A stretch of 64,000 nucleotides of DNA from Kuafuiihalomonas sp039024635. Its GTDB lineage: Bacteria > Myxococcota > Kuafuiibacteriia > Kuafuiibacteriales > Kuafuiibacteriaceae. Both the position numbers and the translations under genes were made by a program. Below, in pieces: positions 1 through 7,391 of this stretch. Where the stretch lies: the NCBI GenBank assembly GCA_039024635.1, contig JBCCQA010000022.1, forward strand, positions 39,007 to 103,006. The letters run 5' to 3'. Numbering within the stretch: the first letter of the stretch is position 1; the number at the start of each line of letters is the position of its first letter. Under the pieces are notes generated by a model. It searched no databases. It saw nothing but the letters and a program-made list of their open reading frames with translations, and was not told the origin of the DNA.

Positions 1-783
1 CCCTCCAGCCAAGATGGCGAGCTGGAGGTCGCCGCCCAGGAGCTCGGCCGAGAATCGCCCCAGGCTGCGCTGCTCGAGAACGTCGTCGTTGGAGCAAATC
101 GAAAGTGGAAAGCGGTAAGGAGTCTCATCCGTGTTCTCGGCCGCGCTGAAGTAGGGCGTCATGCCGACGACGTTGCTCGCTAAGCTACCCGGCTCCGTAA
201 AGCTGAAAGCCGTAAACAAGCAGTCCAAACCGACGGTCGCCGGACCCAGTCGTGCCGCGTGAAAGAGCCGAACGTAGAATCGGTCAGGATTCGGGGCCAT
301 CTCCAGGGGGTCCTCTATCAGGAAGCTCCGCGGGTTCGGGTCGGCGAGACCTCGGCTGGCGAGGATCAAGCTGAGCCTCGGTGCGACCGGTAGCTGGAGC
401 GTCTCATCGGTCGTGCCTTGGGCGGGAGTGCCGCAGTCGCCGCCTTCCGGGACCCAACGAACTCGGAGCTCGGTCACGCTGGCGTCGAGGTCTACAGGTA
501 CACGGCCTCGCCCCGAGTGGAGCGCGAGGGCCTGGAAACCGTTGCTCGACAGGCGGGGCGTCCGAAAGGTCGCCTGCGGCGCCGAGAGGCAGAGGTCGAG
601 GCGCCGGTCGCCTTGCCCGCTCCAGACTGACGCGACGCGCAAGAGACGCTCTTCGATCAGGGTCGTCGAGCCGCTGTCCCCGGGCCCGCTGGCTCCATCG
701 TCTGCACATGCCACGTAGAATAGTAAAAACCCCAGACCGAAGCCGAACGCTGAGCGCCGAAAAAGGGCCGCTATGACAAGCAA
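1..783 (-). CDS. Partial lipoprotein with DUF4397-like domain (runs off left edge)
   Basis: The minus strand is open from 783 to the window edge (261 codons, no stop), so the C-terminus is missing. The best start is a TTG at 783 with GGGA about 10 bases upstream; no ATG gives a sensible leader. The N-terminus has two Arg, a hydrophobic run, then FYVAC and an Asp/Gly/Ser-rich stretch, which reads as a lipoprotein signal with a weak lipobox. Residues from about 160 contain FYVRLFHAARLGPATVG followed by an ASNVVGMTPYFS-type segment, the pattern of DUF4397 (vascular-spore-wall-like beta domain, function unknown). It diverges from the next gene, and a Fur-like site lies in the shared upstream region. 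Family assignment is from pattern memory; export is inferred. Confidence 0.7.
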   Translation of the reverse strand, partial: MLVIAALFRRSAFGFGLGFLLFYVACADDGASGPGDSGSTTLIEERLLRVASVWSGQGDRRLDLCLSAPQATFRTPRLSSNGFQALALHSGRGRVPVDLDASVTELRVRWVPEGGDCGTPAQGTTDETLQLPVAPRLSLILASRGLADPNPRSFLIEDPLEMAPNPDRFYVRLFHAARLGPATVGLDCLFTAFSFTEPGSLASNVVGMTPYFSAAENTDETPYRFPLSICSNDDVLEQRSLGRFSAELLGGDLQLAILAGG

Positions 784-843
784 TCTCGAGAAATCCCGAT
801 TGCGCCGGAGATTTGCACGAAAAAATGTCGCAGACATGGTTTT

Positions 844-862
844 GATAATGAGACTCATTCGC
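844..862. promoter_or_regulatory. Fur-like operator 1
   Basis: GATAATGAGACTCATTCGC matches the classical 19-base Fur box at 15 positions by eye. On the minus strand it reads GCGAATGAGTCTCATTATC and aligns in register with three other sites in this window. It lies between the divergent lipoprotein genes starting at 783 and 970, so it could control either or both. Confidence 0.65.
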
Positions 863-969
863 AAAATCTTGAGTTCGGCGACACGGTGCATTACCGCCCC
901 CCCATGCGCAACCAAGGACCAACCTGTGCGACCCGGCCTCTCTTCGCCCGGCATCGGCTACCCAACGCC

Positions 970-2937
970 ATGCGCGTCCCTGTCTTGGGACTCGGACTCA
1001 TCAGTTTGACCCTCTCCGCCTGCGGAGACGACGACAACGACGGGAACAACGGAACGGGAGGCGGTCCGGGAACAGTCGACATGGGCACGACCACCATGCC
1101 CGACATGGGCGGACCAGAGCCAGACATGGGTGGCGGACCCACGGACCCCGTCATCAGCCTGACCGCGACCACCGAGAACATCAGCGAAGCGGAAGGCACG
1201 TCCATCACCTTCAATTTCGCGGTCGACGGGGTCATCCCCGCCGAAGGCATTCCAATCCGGATGGAGGGCAACGTCCCCCGAATCACGCGGGCTTTCACGG
1301 CCGGCCAAGTTCGGGTGGCCGAGAACGGCGATCGAACCTGGCGCTTCGACTCGAGCGTGGCCGATACCGCGACCGGCGGCATCCTTGTTCGGGACACCGC
1401 GCTCGATGCCGACCCCGCAAGCCCAGGCTTCCTGAGCAACTTCGACTTTACGATCACAGAGCCCGCGGCCAGCGTCACCTATGACGTCCTCGACGACATC
1501 TATGAGGAGCCAGACCAAACCTTCATCTACACCTTGGCGGACGGCGAAGGCTACAGCGTCGACCCTGCGGCCAGCTCGGTGAGCTTCACGGTCACCGATG
1601 GCGTTCAGGGCGGTGTCGGTCCGGAAGTCAGCTTCACGGCCACTCCGACCGAGCTCTTCGAGGCTACCCAAACCCGAATCGAGCTGACCTTCGACGTCGT
1701 CGGCGACATTCCGGCCGAGGGCCTCGTCATCGAGCTGTCCAGTGAGACGCCTCGAGCTGTCGCCGAGTTCGACGTCAACGCGGCCAACCCTAGGCTCCCG
1801 GAGGAGATGTTCACGGTCGACGGCCCCATCCTCGATGGAGCGACGATAGTCGGAACCAACGAGATCGCGAGCGCTTTGGTCCTGCGGATCACACAGCCCA
1901 CAGCTACCATGAGCGTAGAGGTATTCGACGGAGATGAAGTCGAGGGCCTAGAGACCTTTACGTACCGCATTCTTGATGGGGAAGAGTACGAGGTCGCTGC
2001 GACCAACAACGAAGAGACCATCACCATCAACGAAACGCCCGAGATGCCCATCGTGGGGCTGACGGCTTCGACCGCCCTTGTTGACGAGTCCCAGGGTACG
2101 AGCATTACCTTCAACTTCGTGACGGCGGGACCCATTCCGGCCGAGGGCCTTCTCGTCCGGATGGTGGGCAGTGAGCCTCGCATCACACGCGCCTTCACGG
2201 CGGGGCAAGTCAGAGTTGCGGCGAACGGCGACCTGACCTGGCGTTTCGACTCCGGCGTGGCCGACACAACGACGGGCGCCGTCTTGGTGAGGGATACGGC
2301 GTTGGACGCTGACCCGACCAGTCCGGGATTCCTGAGCAACTTTGAGTTCACGATCACCGAGCCGCTTGCGACCGTGACCTTCGACGTGCTCGACGACATC
2401 TACGAAGAGCCGGACGTGACCTACGCGTACACCCTTGCTGATGGACCCAACTATTCGGCCGACCCGAGTCGCAGCAGGGTGGAGTTCACAGTCACCGACG
2501 GCGTGATGGGCGGTGTCGGACCGACGATCGGTGTCGCCGCGACGCCCCTCGCTCTCGTCGAATCGGCGCAGACGCGAATCGACATCACCTTCAATGCCGT
2601 CGGCGAGATCCCAGACGGAGGACTGCTCGTCGAGCTCAGCAGCGAGACCCCCCGGGCTGTGGCCGAGTTCGACGTGAATGCTTCGAACCCCCGTTTGCCG
2701 GAAGGCGAGTTCGAAGTCGTGGGACCCGTGGTGACCGGAGGCTCCATCGCCGGCACCAACGAAATTGCCAGCGCCCTCGTGCTTCGGATCACCGACAGTA
2801 CGGCGACCTTGAGCGTCGAGGTGTTCTCGGGGGACGAGGTTGAAGGCCTGGAGACCTTCACCTACCGGCTTCGTGACGGCGAAGAGTACGAAGTGGATCC
2901 GAGCAACGACGAAGTCACGATTACGATCGACGAGTAG
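970..2937 (+). CDS. Calx-beta-like repeat lipoprotein
   Basis: 655 residues from the ATG at 970, chosen because it gives a clean lipoprotein signal (MRVPVLGLGLISLTLSAC, lipobox LSAC). Upstream in-frame ATGs at 886 and 904 would bury that signal. After the Cys comes an Asp/Asn/Gly linker with three DMG motifs. The rest is two copies of a 300-residue unit (residues 60-359 and 360-655). Each unit has two beta-rich modules resembling Calx-beta-type domains (SxxEAxGTSITFNF, later ETFTYRLxDGEEYEV), rich in Asp and Glu as in Ca-binding adhesive domains. Probably anchored at the outer membrane and surface exposed. Function unknown. The domain name is tentative; the repeat structure is certain. Confidence 0.85.
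   Translation: MRVPVLGLGLISLTLSACGDDDNDGNNGTGGGPGTVDMGTTTMPDMGGPEPDMGGGPTDPVISLTATTENISEAEGTSITFNFAVDGVIPAEGIPIRMEGNVPRITRAFTAGQVRVAENGDRTWRFDSSVADTATGGILVRDTALDADPASPGFLSNFDFTITEPAASVTYDVLDDIYEEPDQTFIYTLADGEGYSVDPAASSVSFTVTDGVQGGVGPEVSFTATPTELFEATQTRIELTFDVVGDIPAEGLVIELSSETPRAVAEFDVNAANPRLPEEMFTVDGPILDGATIVGTNEIASALVLRITQPTATMSVEVFDGDEVEGLETFTYRILDGEEYEVAATNNEETITINETPEMPIVGLTASTALVDESQGTSITFNFVTAGPIPAEGLLVRMVGSEPRITRAFTAGQVRVAANGDLTWRFDSGVADTTTGAVLVRDTALDADPTSPGFLSNFEFTITEPLATVTFDVLDDIYEEPDVTYAYTLADGPNYSADPSRSRVEFTVTDGVMGGVGPTIGVAATPLALVESAQTRIDITFNAVGEIPDGGLLVELSSETPRAVAEFDVNASNPRLPEGEFEVVGPVVTGGSIAGTNEIASALVLRITDSTATLSVEVFSGDEVEGLETFTYRLRDGEEYEVDPSNDEVTITIDE
1147..2937 (+). repeat. 900-bp in-frame tandem duplication
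   Basis: The unit at 1147-2046 is repeated at 2047-2937 in the same frame and offset by exactly 900 bases. Long identical protein stretches survive (for example ITRAFTAGQVRVA and SSETPRAVAEFDVNA), while third codon positions differ at many sites. That pattern points to an old duplication kept under protein-level selection, not an assembly artefact. Confidence 0.9.
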
Positions 2938-2950
2938 GTTTTCTGCGGAG

Positions 2951-2971
2951 CCCTCCGAGGTCTTCGGAGGG
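2951..2971. terminator. Hairpin between convergent genes
   Basis: CCCTCCGA (2951-2958) pairs perfectly with TCGGAGGG (2964-2971) around a 5-base loop, 13 bases after the stop of the plus-strand gene and 25 bases from the stop of the minus-strand gene. There is no strong T tract, so efficiency is uncertain. Confidence 0.6.
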
Positions 2972-2995
2972 CCTTCGCGGTTGGGTCGACGCCCG

Positions 2996-3823
2996 TCAAT
3001 TCATCACGCTTTGAACAACGCCCTGCAGGTCGAAGACCAAACGAGACGACGGGAAGACGCCTCCGATGGTGTCAATGTCATTCTGGGTATCATCGATGCT
3101 CACCGAGAATTGGTTTCCGACGACGCTCAGACTTCCCGAGTAGCGGGCCGGATCGCCCGTGCCTTGGGAGAAGTCGGCGATGACTTCGACGGAGATCTCG
3201 AGGTCGATGCCGACCAAGTCGCCGTCCATGAAAGAGACGACGTCAGCTTCGTCGACGGGACCGAACTCGATTCGAAACTCCTCACTGGACAGCCAATTAC
3301 CCAGGGCCTCGTCGGAGAGATCTCGTTCGGCCTCGCCGTCGCTGAAGAACTCACTCAGGTCGTAGGCGTCGATGGGAAGGACTTCCAAACCACAGCCAGT
3401 TGCTTCGTCGCCGTCGAAGCTAAGGCTCCCGACCAGAAAGGAGGTCTCGCGAGGGAAGATGTCCAGGCCGGAGCCGAATTCGATGGATGGGTCGTTTACG
3501 TCGTTCACGCCGTCTCGGTCACCCATACCCCCGTCCCCAAAGCCGATCTGAGCCTGGGCTCCGGTGAGATTGAACTCGGCGATTCGGCTCATGGCCTCCA
3601 TTTCGCTGGCCAAGGAGATCGTTCCGTCACCGTCAATCATCCCGCAGCCCATGTTCGCGTCGCCCGGTCCCATGTCCGAGCCACCCCGGCCGGAACCAGC
3701 GTCGGTCGCGCCGTCCGGGTCATCCTCGTCCCCGCATGCGGATCCAAGGAGGCCTAGGCCAGTCGAGAGCACTAGAACGACGAGTCTTTGGTCTGAGGTT
3801 CGAAGAAGATTCGATGCCTTCAT
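2996..3823 (-). CDS. Hypothetical lipoprotein
   Basis: 275 residues from the ATG at 3823. The open frame extends further upstream, but only this start gives a lipoprotein signal (MKASNLL, hydrophobic core, lipobox GSAC). The mature part begins with an Asp/Gly-rich linker with several MG motifs. It continues as an acidic, beta-rich domain with three Cys and no enzyme motif I recognise. The middle resembles small secreted domains with conserved SLSFDGDE-type strands. It is convergent with the repeat lipoprotein, with a hairpin between them. Envelope location is inferred; function unknown. Confidence 0.8.
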   Translation of the reverse strand: MKASNLLRTSDQRLVVLVLSTGLGLLGSACGDEDDPDGATDAGSGRGGSDMGPGDANMGCGMIDGDGTISLASEMEAMSRIAEFNLTGAQAQIGFGDGGMGDRDGVNDVNDPSIEFGSGLDIFPRETSFLVGSLSFDGDEATGCGLEVLPIDAYDLSEFFSDGEAERDLSDEALGNWLSSEEFRIEFGPVDEADVVSFMDGDLVGIDLEISVEVIADFSQGTGDPARYSGSLSVVGNQFSVSIDDTQNDIDTIGGVFPSSRLVFDLQGVVQSVMN

Positions 3824-4027
3824 GCCGCTGCCGTACCGGACAGGACGACGGCGAAGCAATGGTTTGGGGCATCCTCGACCGATGAGCTTGGCAAAATGAG
3901 AGGCCTCCGCCTCACCTCTGGCCACCGGGACGTTCTTCGGGCTCGGACTGGACAGCCATGTCCTTTCAATGGAATCAAGATGAAGTGTAGTCCGTGCCCC
4001 GTTCGCTACCCTGCAGACACTTTGCCT

Positions 4028-4246
4028 TCATCCTGTGACGAGGGTTCGCGACAAACTGGGGTCTAGAAGGGCGAGATGGGTGCCCTGGCTCTGGGGTTTC
4101 GAGTGAACTCCGGTCCCAAGGGCCCTGATGGCGTTCGATCTTAGAGCTTCACACTTGTCGAGCACGAACGTCGCCTGATCGTCGCAGAACTTCACAAGCA
4201 TTGGATCGAACGTGCGCCCGTCGTGGCTGCGGGCCCATGCCCGGGC
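4028..4246 (-). pseudogene. Possible relic of an HD/HD-GYP regulator C-terminus
   Basis: The minus strand encodes RSHDGRTFDPMLVKFCDDQ, which resembles the segment 'G..FDP.LV..F' just after the metal-binding core of HD and HD-GYP domains (including LuxR-type regulators with HD domains). No HD motif, start or preceding domain is present, so at most this is the tail of a broken gene. Chance similarity is possible, since the match is short. Confidence 0.25.
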
Positions 4247-4253
4247 CGTCGAC

Positions 4254-4275
4254 CCCGACGCAGTTTCGCGTCGGG
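4254..4275 (+). promoter_or_regulatory. Leader hairpin before phosphatase-like gene
   Basis: CCCGACGC (4254-4261) and GCGTCGGG (4268-4275) form a perfect 8-bp stem with the 6-base loop AGTTTC, ending 3 bases before the AGGAGG at 4279-4284. It could modulate translation or stabilise the message. No T tract follows, so it is not a standard terminator. Confidence 0.4.
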
Positions 4276-4290
4276 AACAGGAGGATTCAA

Positions 4291-6138
4291 ATGAACCGCA
4301 GACTGACTTGGACTTCACTCATCACCCTTTCCTTCGGCCTGGCAGCGAGCGCCCTGGCGACCGATGCCGCCACGAGCCCTGGCAACAGCAGAAACGACCT
4401 GGAGATCGGCAACGTGGTCTTCTTCCATCCCGATGGTTCGGCCCTTCAACAGTGGAACGCGGCACGGATGTACTGGCAGGGCCCGGACGAAGAGCTTCAT
4501 TGGGATCGCCTGCCCTGGATGGCCGTTTACCGGGGCCACACGGCGGACCGCTTGACCGGTACGTCGAATGGCGGGGCCACCACCCACGCCTTCGGCTTCA
4601 AGGTGGTGGGCGCCAACTCCTACGGAACCGACGACGGCCGTGACATCCTGTCCCTTTCTAGCTACCCGGGGTCGATTTCGCGAGAGGCCGCCAACGCGGG
4701 CCATCCGACCGGTCTCGTGAACGATGGCGACATCGCCGGTGAACCTGGGACCGGTGCCTTCTTCTCCGAGACGGACACGCGGGGAGAGCCCGAGTTTCAG
4801 TCCCTCCAGCTCCTGGGCGGCAGGCCTGGCTTCAACGGCTTCGCCGGAGATCCGCAGCTGGATCCCGACATTACGGATGGTGAAGAGGATCCCGTCGTCA
4901 TCCTGGGTGGAGGCGAGCGCTTCTTCCTTCCCGTGGGAACGCCCCACTGTGGAACCAAGAGGCTGACCCTCAGCAAGCGACGTCTCGACTGCTTCGTCCA
5001 CTTCGACGCAATTGGGGCAGCCGAAGACGTGCGTGACGGCGCCAACCCGTCGGACGCCATCGCCGACAACGGCCCCCGTCGTATCGATGGTCGGAATCTC
5101 CTCGAGGAAGCTGAGAACGACGGCTACCTCGTGATTCGTACCCGTCGCCAGTACCAGCAGCTTCTGAGAAGCCTTCGCCAGTTCCCCAACTATGCGCCCA
5201 AGGTCCTGGGCGTCTTTGCCGCCGACGACATCTTCAACGATCAGCCTGAGGAGCGGGTGCGGGCGGCAGGTCTGGTCCGCAGTCCGAGCACACCTCTGCC
5301 CCCCGAGGTTGGTCAGCTCCCGGCGCCTCTGGCCCTCAGCAAGATCGGAGATCTGGTCATTTGGGGAACGCCAGCCGGCCCCTGGGGACCGGACGCCGAC
5401 CCCATGGCCTTCGATACACCCAACTCCGTGAATCCTCCCACGGTCGCTGAGCTTACGAAGGTGGCGCTCATCATCTTGGACCGTCGTTCCCGTGGTGTGA
5501 GTCTTCCTTTTCATCTCGTGGTCGAGACGGAGTCGACCGACAACCTTCCCAACAATACGAACGCCGTAGGGACTCTTCGAGCACTCAAGCGGTCCGACAA
5601 CGTCATTCGCGAGTACCGGCGCTTCAGCCAGGGGCGTGGAGTCCATGACTCGGCGGCCTATGGATTTCCGACCCTCATGGTCACCGCGGCCGACAGCGAT
5701 GGTGGTGCCATGCAGGTCTTGTCTCTTAACCGTTCCAGCGACGAGGACGCCGACGTGGGAGTCGTGGCCGCCAACCGAACTGAGCTTCCGGGCGAGATCA
5801 TCCTCCCCAACCCGCTCGACGGCCTGGGGGGTCGAGAGAGCTTTGCCCCCTTCCAAGCTGAGCCGGATGCCGTGTTTCAGTTTCGGCCGATTCCGAACGG
5901 AGACGGGGATATCACCGGGCAGATCGCCGTCCAGCGGCTGCGTTTCGCCGTGAGCTGGCCCTCCAGCGCCGACGTTGCGGGCGGGATCATCTCGCGAGCG
6001 GAAGGGCCGAATGCCTCTCTGCTTCAGACCCGCTTCTCACGACGTTTCGACAGTACCGACGTCTACCGAATTCAGTATGCGACTCTGTTCGGTCGTCTTC
6101 TTCGAAGCGCTAAAGGTGAGCTGGCGCCCACTCGCTGA
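4291..6138 (+). CDS. Secreted alkaline-phosphatase-family protein
   Basis: 615 residues; the ATG at 4291 has a strong AGGAGG 7 bases upstream and opens a Sec signal (MNRRLTWTSL..., probable cut after ALA near residue 23). It fits the alkaline phosphatase fold. VVFFHPDGSA (D48) matches the metal-binding 'GDG' segment, TGTSNGGATTHAFG (S92) the nucleophile segment, HLVVETESTDNL (E412, D417) and TAADSDGG (D468) the later metal sites. Compared with E. coli PhoA, the Asp before the Ser is Thr, the His after the second metal Asp is Asn, and the D-H pair is D-S. I recall related proteins with these same variants, so this is probably a distinct subfamily and not decay. Phosphomonoesterase activity is inferred. 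Confidence 0.75.
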   Translation: MNRRLTWTSLITLSFGLAASALATDAATSPGNSRNDLEIGNVVFFHPDGSALQQWNAARMYWQGPDEELHWDRLPWMAVYRGHTADRLTGTSNGGATTHAFGFKVVGANSYGTDDGRDILSLSSYPGSISREAANAGHPTGLVNDGDIAGEPGTGAFFSETDTRGEPEFQSLQLLGGRPGFNGFAGDPQLDPDITDGEEDPVVILGGGERFFLPVGTPHCGTKRLTLSKRRLDCFVHFDAIGAAEDVRDGANPSDAIADNGPRRIDGRNLLEEAENDGYLVIRTRRQYQQLLRSLRQFPNYAPKVLGVFAADDIFNDQPEERVRAAGLVRSPSTPLPPEVGQLPAPLALSKIGDLVIWGTPAGPWGPDADPMAFDTPNSVNPPTVAELTKVALIILDRRSRGVSLPFHLVVETESTDNLPNNTNAVGTLRALKRSDNVIREYRRFSQGRGVHDSAAYGFPTLMVTAADSDGGAMQVLSLNRSSDEDADVGVVAANRTELPGEIILPNPLDGLGGRESFAPFQAEPDAVFQFRPIPNGDGDITGQIAVQRLRFAVSWPSSADVAGGIISRAEGPNASLLQTRFSRRFDSTDVYRIQYATLFGRLLRSAKGELAPTR

Positions 6139-6145
6139 TTCGACG

Positions 6146-6179
6146 GGGCTTCGGAGCAGACTCGCCTGTTCCGAAGCCC
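6146..6179. terminator. Bidirectional terminator-like hairpin
   Basis: GGGCTTCGGA (6146-6155) pairs perfectly with TCCGAAGCCC (6170-6179). The inner bases extend the stem (one G-U pair, then CAG/CTG) to about 14 bp with a 6-base loop. It lies between the convergent genes ending at 6138 and 6214 and can serve both. Confidence 0.7.
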
Positions 6180-6213
6180 GGTCTGGGTCTCCGGTTGAAC
6201 TTCGACTGAGGCC

Positions 6214-7380
6214 TCAGTCGAGACTGAAGATGTTGATTGCTTGGCCCTCGGTACTGAAGGCGAGGGCGCCACTCACCGTCTCCACGTCGACCTCGTAGAC
6301 CTCCGTGCTCTGAAAGCTCTGTGAGGTCGTGAGAAGGAGTCTACCGTCGAGATCGAGGGCTCGGGGTATCCGGGTGAATGGGAGGCCGGCGATCTCGGTC
6401 CCGCTCGGGGTGTCCGCTCCGTAATCGATGAGCCAGGCCCGCCGGACGGGATCCAGGGCAACCGAAGTTGGGTCATTGGGGTCAACGAGCTCGGGGTAGA
6501 GCGCAAAGGTGAGCACCTGCCCGTCTCCGACGTAGGCAGCGCCAGATGTACCCCGCCCTTCGACGAAGGGTGCCATGTCGAACAGAAAGTCGTCGAACGC
6601 CGTCGAGTTGGGAGGAATGCGGACGAGGCAGCTCGCGAGGTCGGGGCGAAGTGTGTTGAAGCCGCCATCGCCCTGGACGTAGAGGAAGCCGTCCTCATCC
6701 ACGTAGGCCTGAGTCGGAAAGGCGCAGCGCGTGTCCCGAACGATCTCGGCCAAGGTAAAGGAGCCCAGGTCCACGATACCCACCGTGATCTCGGGGAAGA
6801 TCTCGAGGCCGAAGCGATAGGCTACGACTAGGAATAGCGTTCCGTCGCGCACGATCATGTTGACCGTCTCGACGTTGAAGTCCAGGGGTAGGAGCTCGGA
6901 GATCGAGGTCTGTCGCGTAATCCTCATCTGGCTGGGATCGAACTCGACGAGAAGCGGCTCTTCCAAGCCGAAGGAGACAGCGGTGGTTGAGTCGAAGTAG
7001 CGCGTAATGCCGGCTCGCTGAAGGCCCAGGGCGGAGAAGTTGATCGTTTCGTGCTCGCGGAAGTCGTCGACACCACAGTTGCGAAAGCGCGTGATCCGTG
7101 GAGCTTCGAGGCTCTCGACGAAGACGTCCCCGTCCAAAGTCGAGAAGCGCTGCTGGCCCGAGAACTCCCGGGCTTCAGCAACGCTCACCGTGCCGCTGGG
7201 AAGGGCTGTAAGCCCCTCCAGGTAGGACGCGCTCGTCGTACCGTCAGGCTGCCGGATTCGAAGGCCAAATCCCACCTGGCTCGCTGGTTCGCAGGGACTC
7301 TGGTCGTTCACCTCTGAACCGCAGCTCCACTGCGCTAGGGCGGCCGAGACGGTGGTAGCGATCAGCCATCCATTTCTCAT
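6214..7380 (-). CDS. Lipoprotein partner of the TonB receptor (DUF4374-like)
   Basis: 388 residues from the ATG at 7380; a GTG at 7392 is an alternative. MRNGWLIATTVSAALAQWSC reads as a signal with a poor lipobox before Cys. The mature part is a repetitive beta protein with ITRFRNCG-, VSFGLEEPLLVEFDPSQ- and LDLDGRLLLTTSQ-type strands, like a propeller. It starts 12 bases after the stop of the TonB receptor and is surely co-transcribed with it. Propeller lipoproteins of about 390 residues are known beside siderophore receptors (DUF4374 family, and MxcI of the myxochelin cluster). That makes a surface or periplasmic accessory of ligand uptake the best guess. Function not shown. Confidence 0.7.
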   Translation of the reverse strand: MRNGWLIATTVSAALAQWSCGSEVNDQSPCEPASQVGFGLRIRQPDGTTSASYLEGLTALPSGTVSVAEAREFSGQQRFSTLDGDVFVESLEAPRITRFRNCGVDDFREHETINFSALGLQRAGITRYFDSTTAVSFGLEEPLLVEFDPSQMRITRQTSISELLPLDFNVETVNMIVRDGTLFLVVAYRFGLEIFPEITVGIVDLGSFTLAEIVRDTRCAFPTQAYVDEDGFLYVQGDGGFNTLRPDLASCLVRIPPNSTAFDDFLFDMAPFVEGRGTSGAAYVGDGQVLTFALYPELVDPNDPTSVALDPVRRAWLIDYGADTPSGTEIAGLPFTRIPRALDLDGRLLLTTSQSFQSTEVYEVDVETVSGALAFSTEGQAINIFSLD

Positions 7381-7391
7381 CGTCCGGCACA

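Larger units (their letters stand above)
3824..4290. other. Intergenic region, 467 bp
   Basis: Divergent intergenic region between a minus-strand lipoprotein and a plus-strand exoprotein. It holds a possible decayed HD-domain gene end (4028-4246, minus) and a strong hairpin directly before the Shine-Dalgarno of the next gene. No clear sigma-70 promoter could be picked by eye. Confidence 0.6.

Noticed and set aside
404..922. Minus-strand ATG frame of 172 codons at the left edge
   Set aside because: Arg/Pro-rich out-of-frame reading. The neighbouring frame contains a lipoprotein signal and DUF4397-like sequence and stays open to the edge.
4315..5856. Minus-strand frame of 513 codons
   Set aside because: Lies entirely antisense to the alkaline-phosphatase-family gene, whose motifs, signal peptide and AGGAGG are clear.
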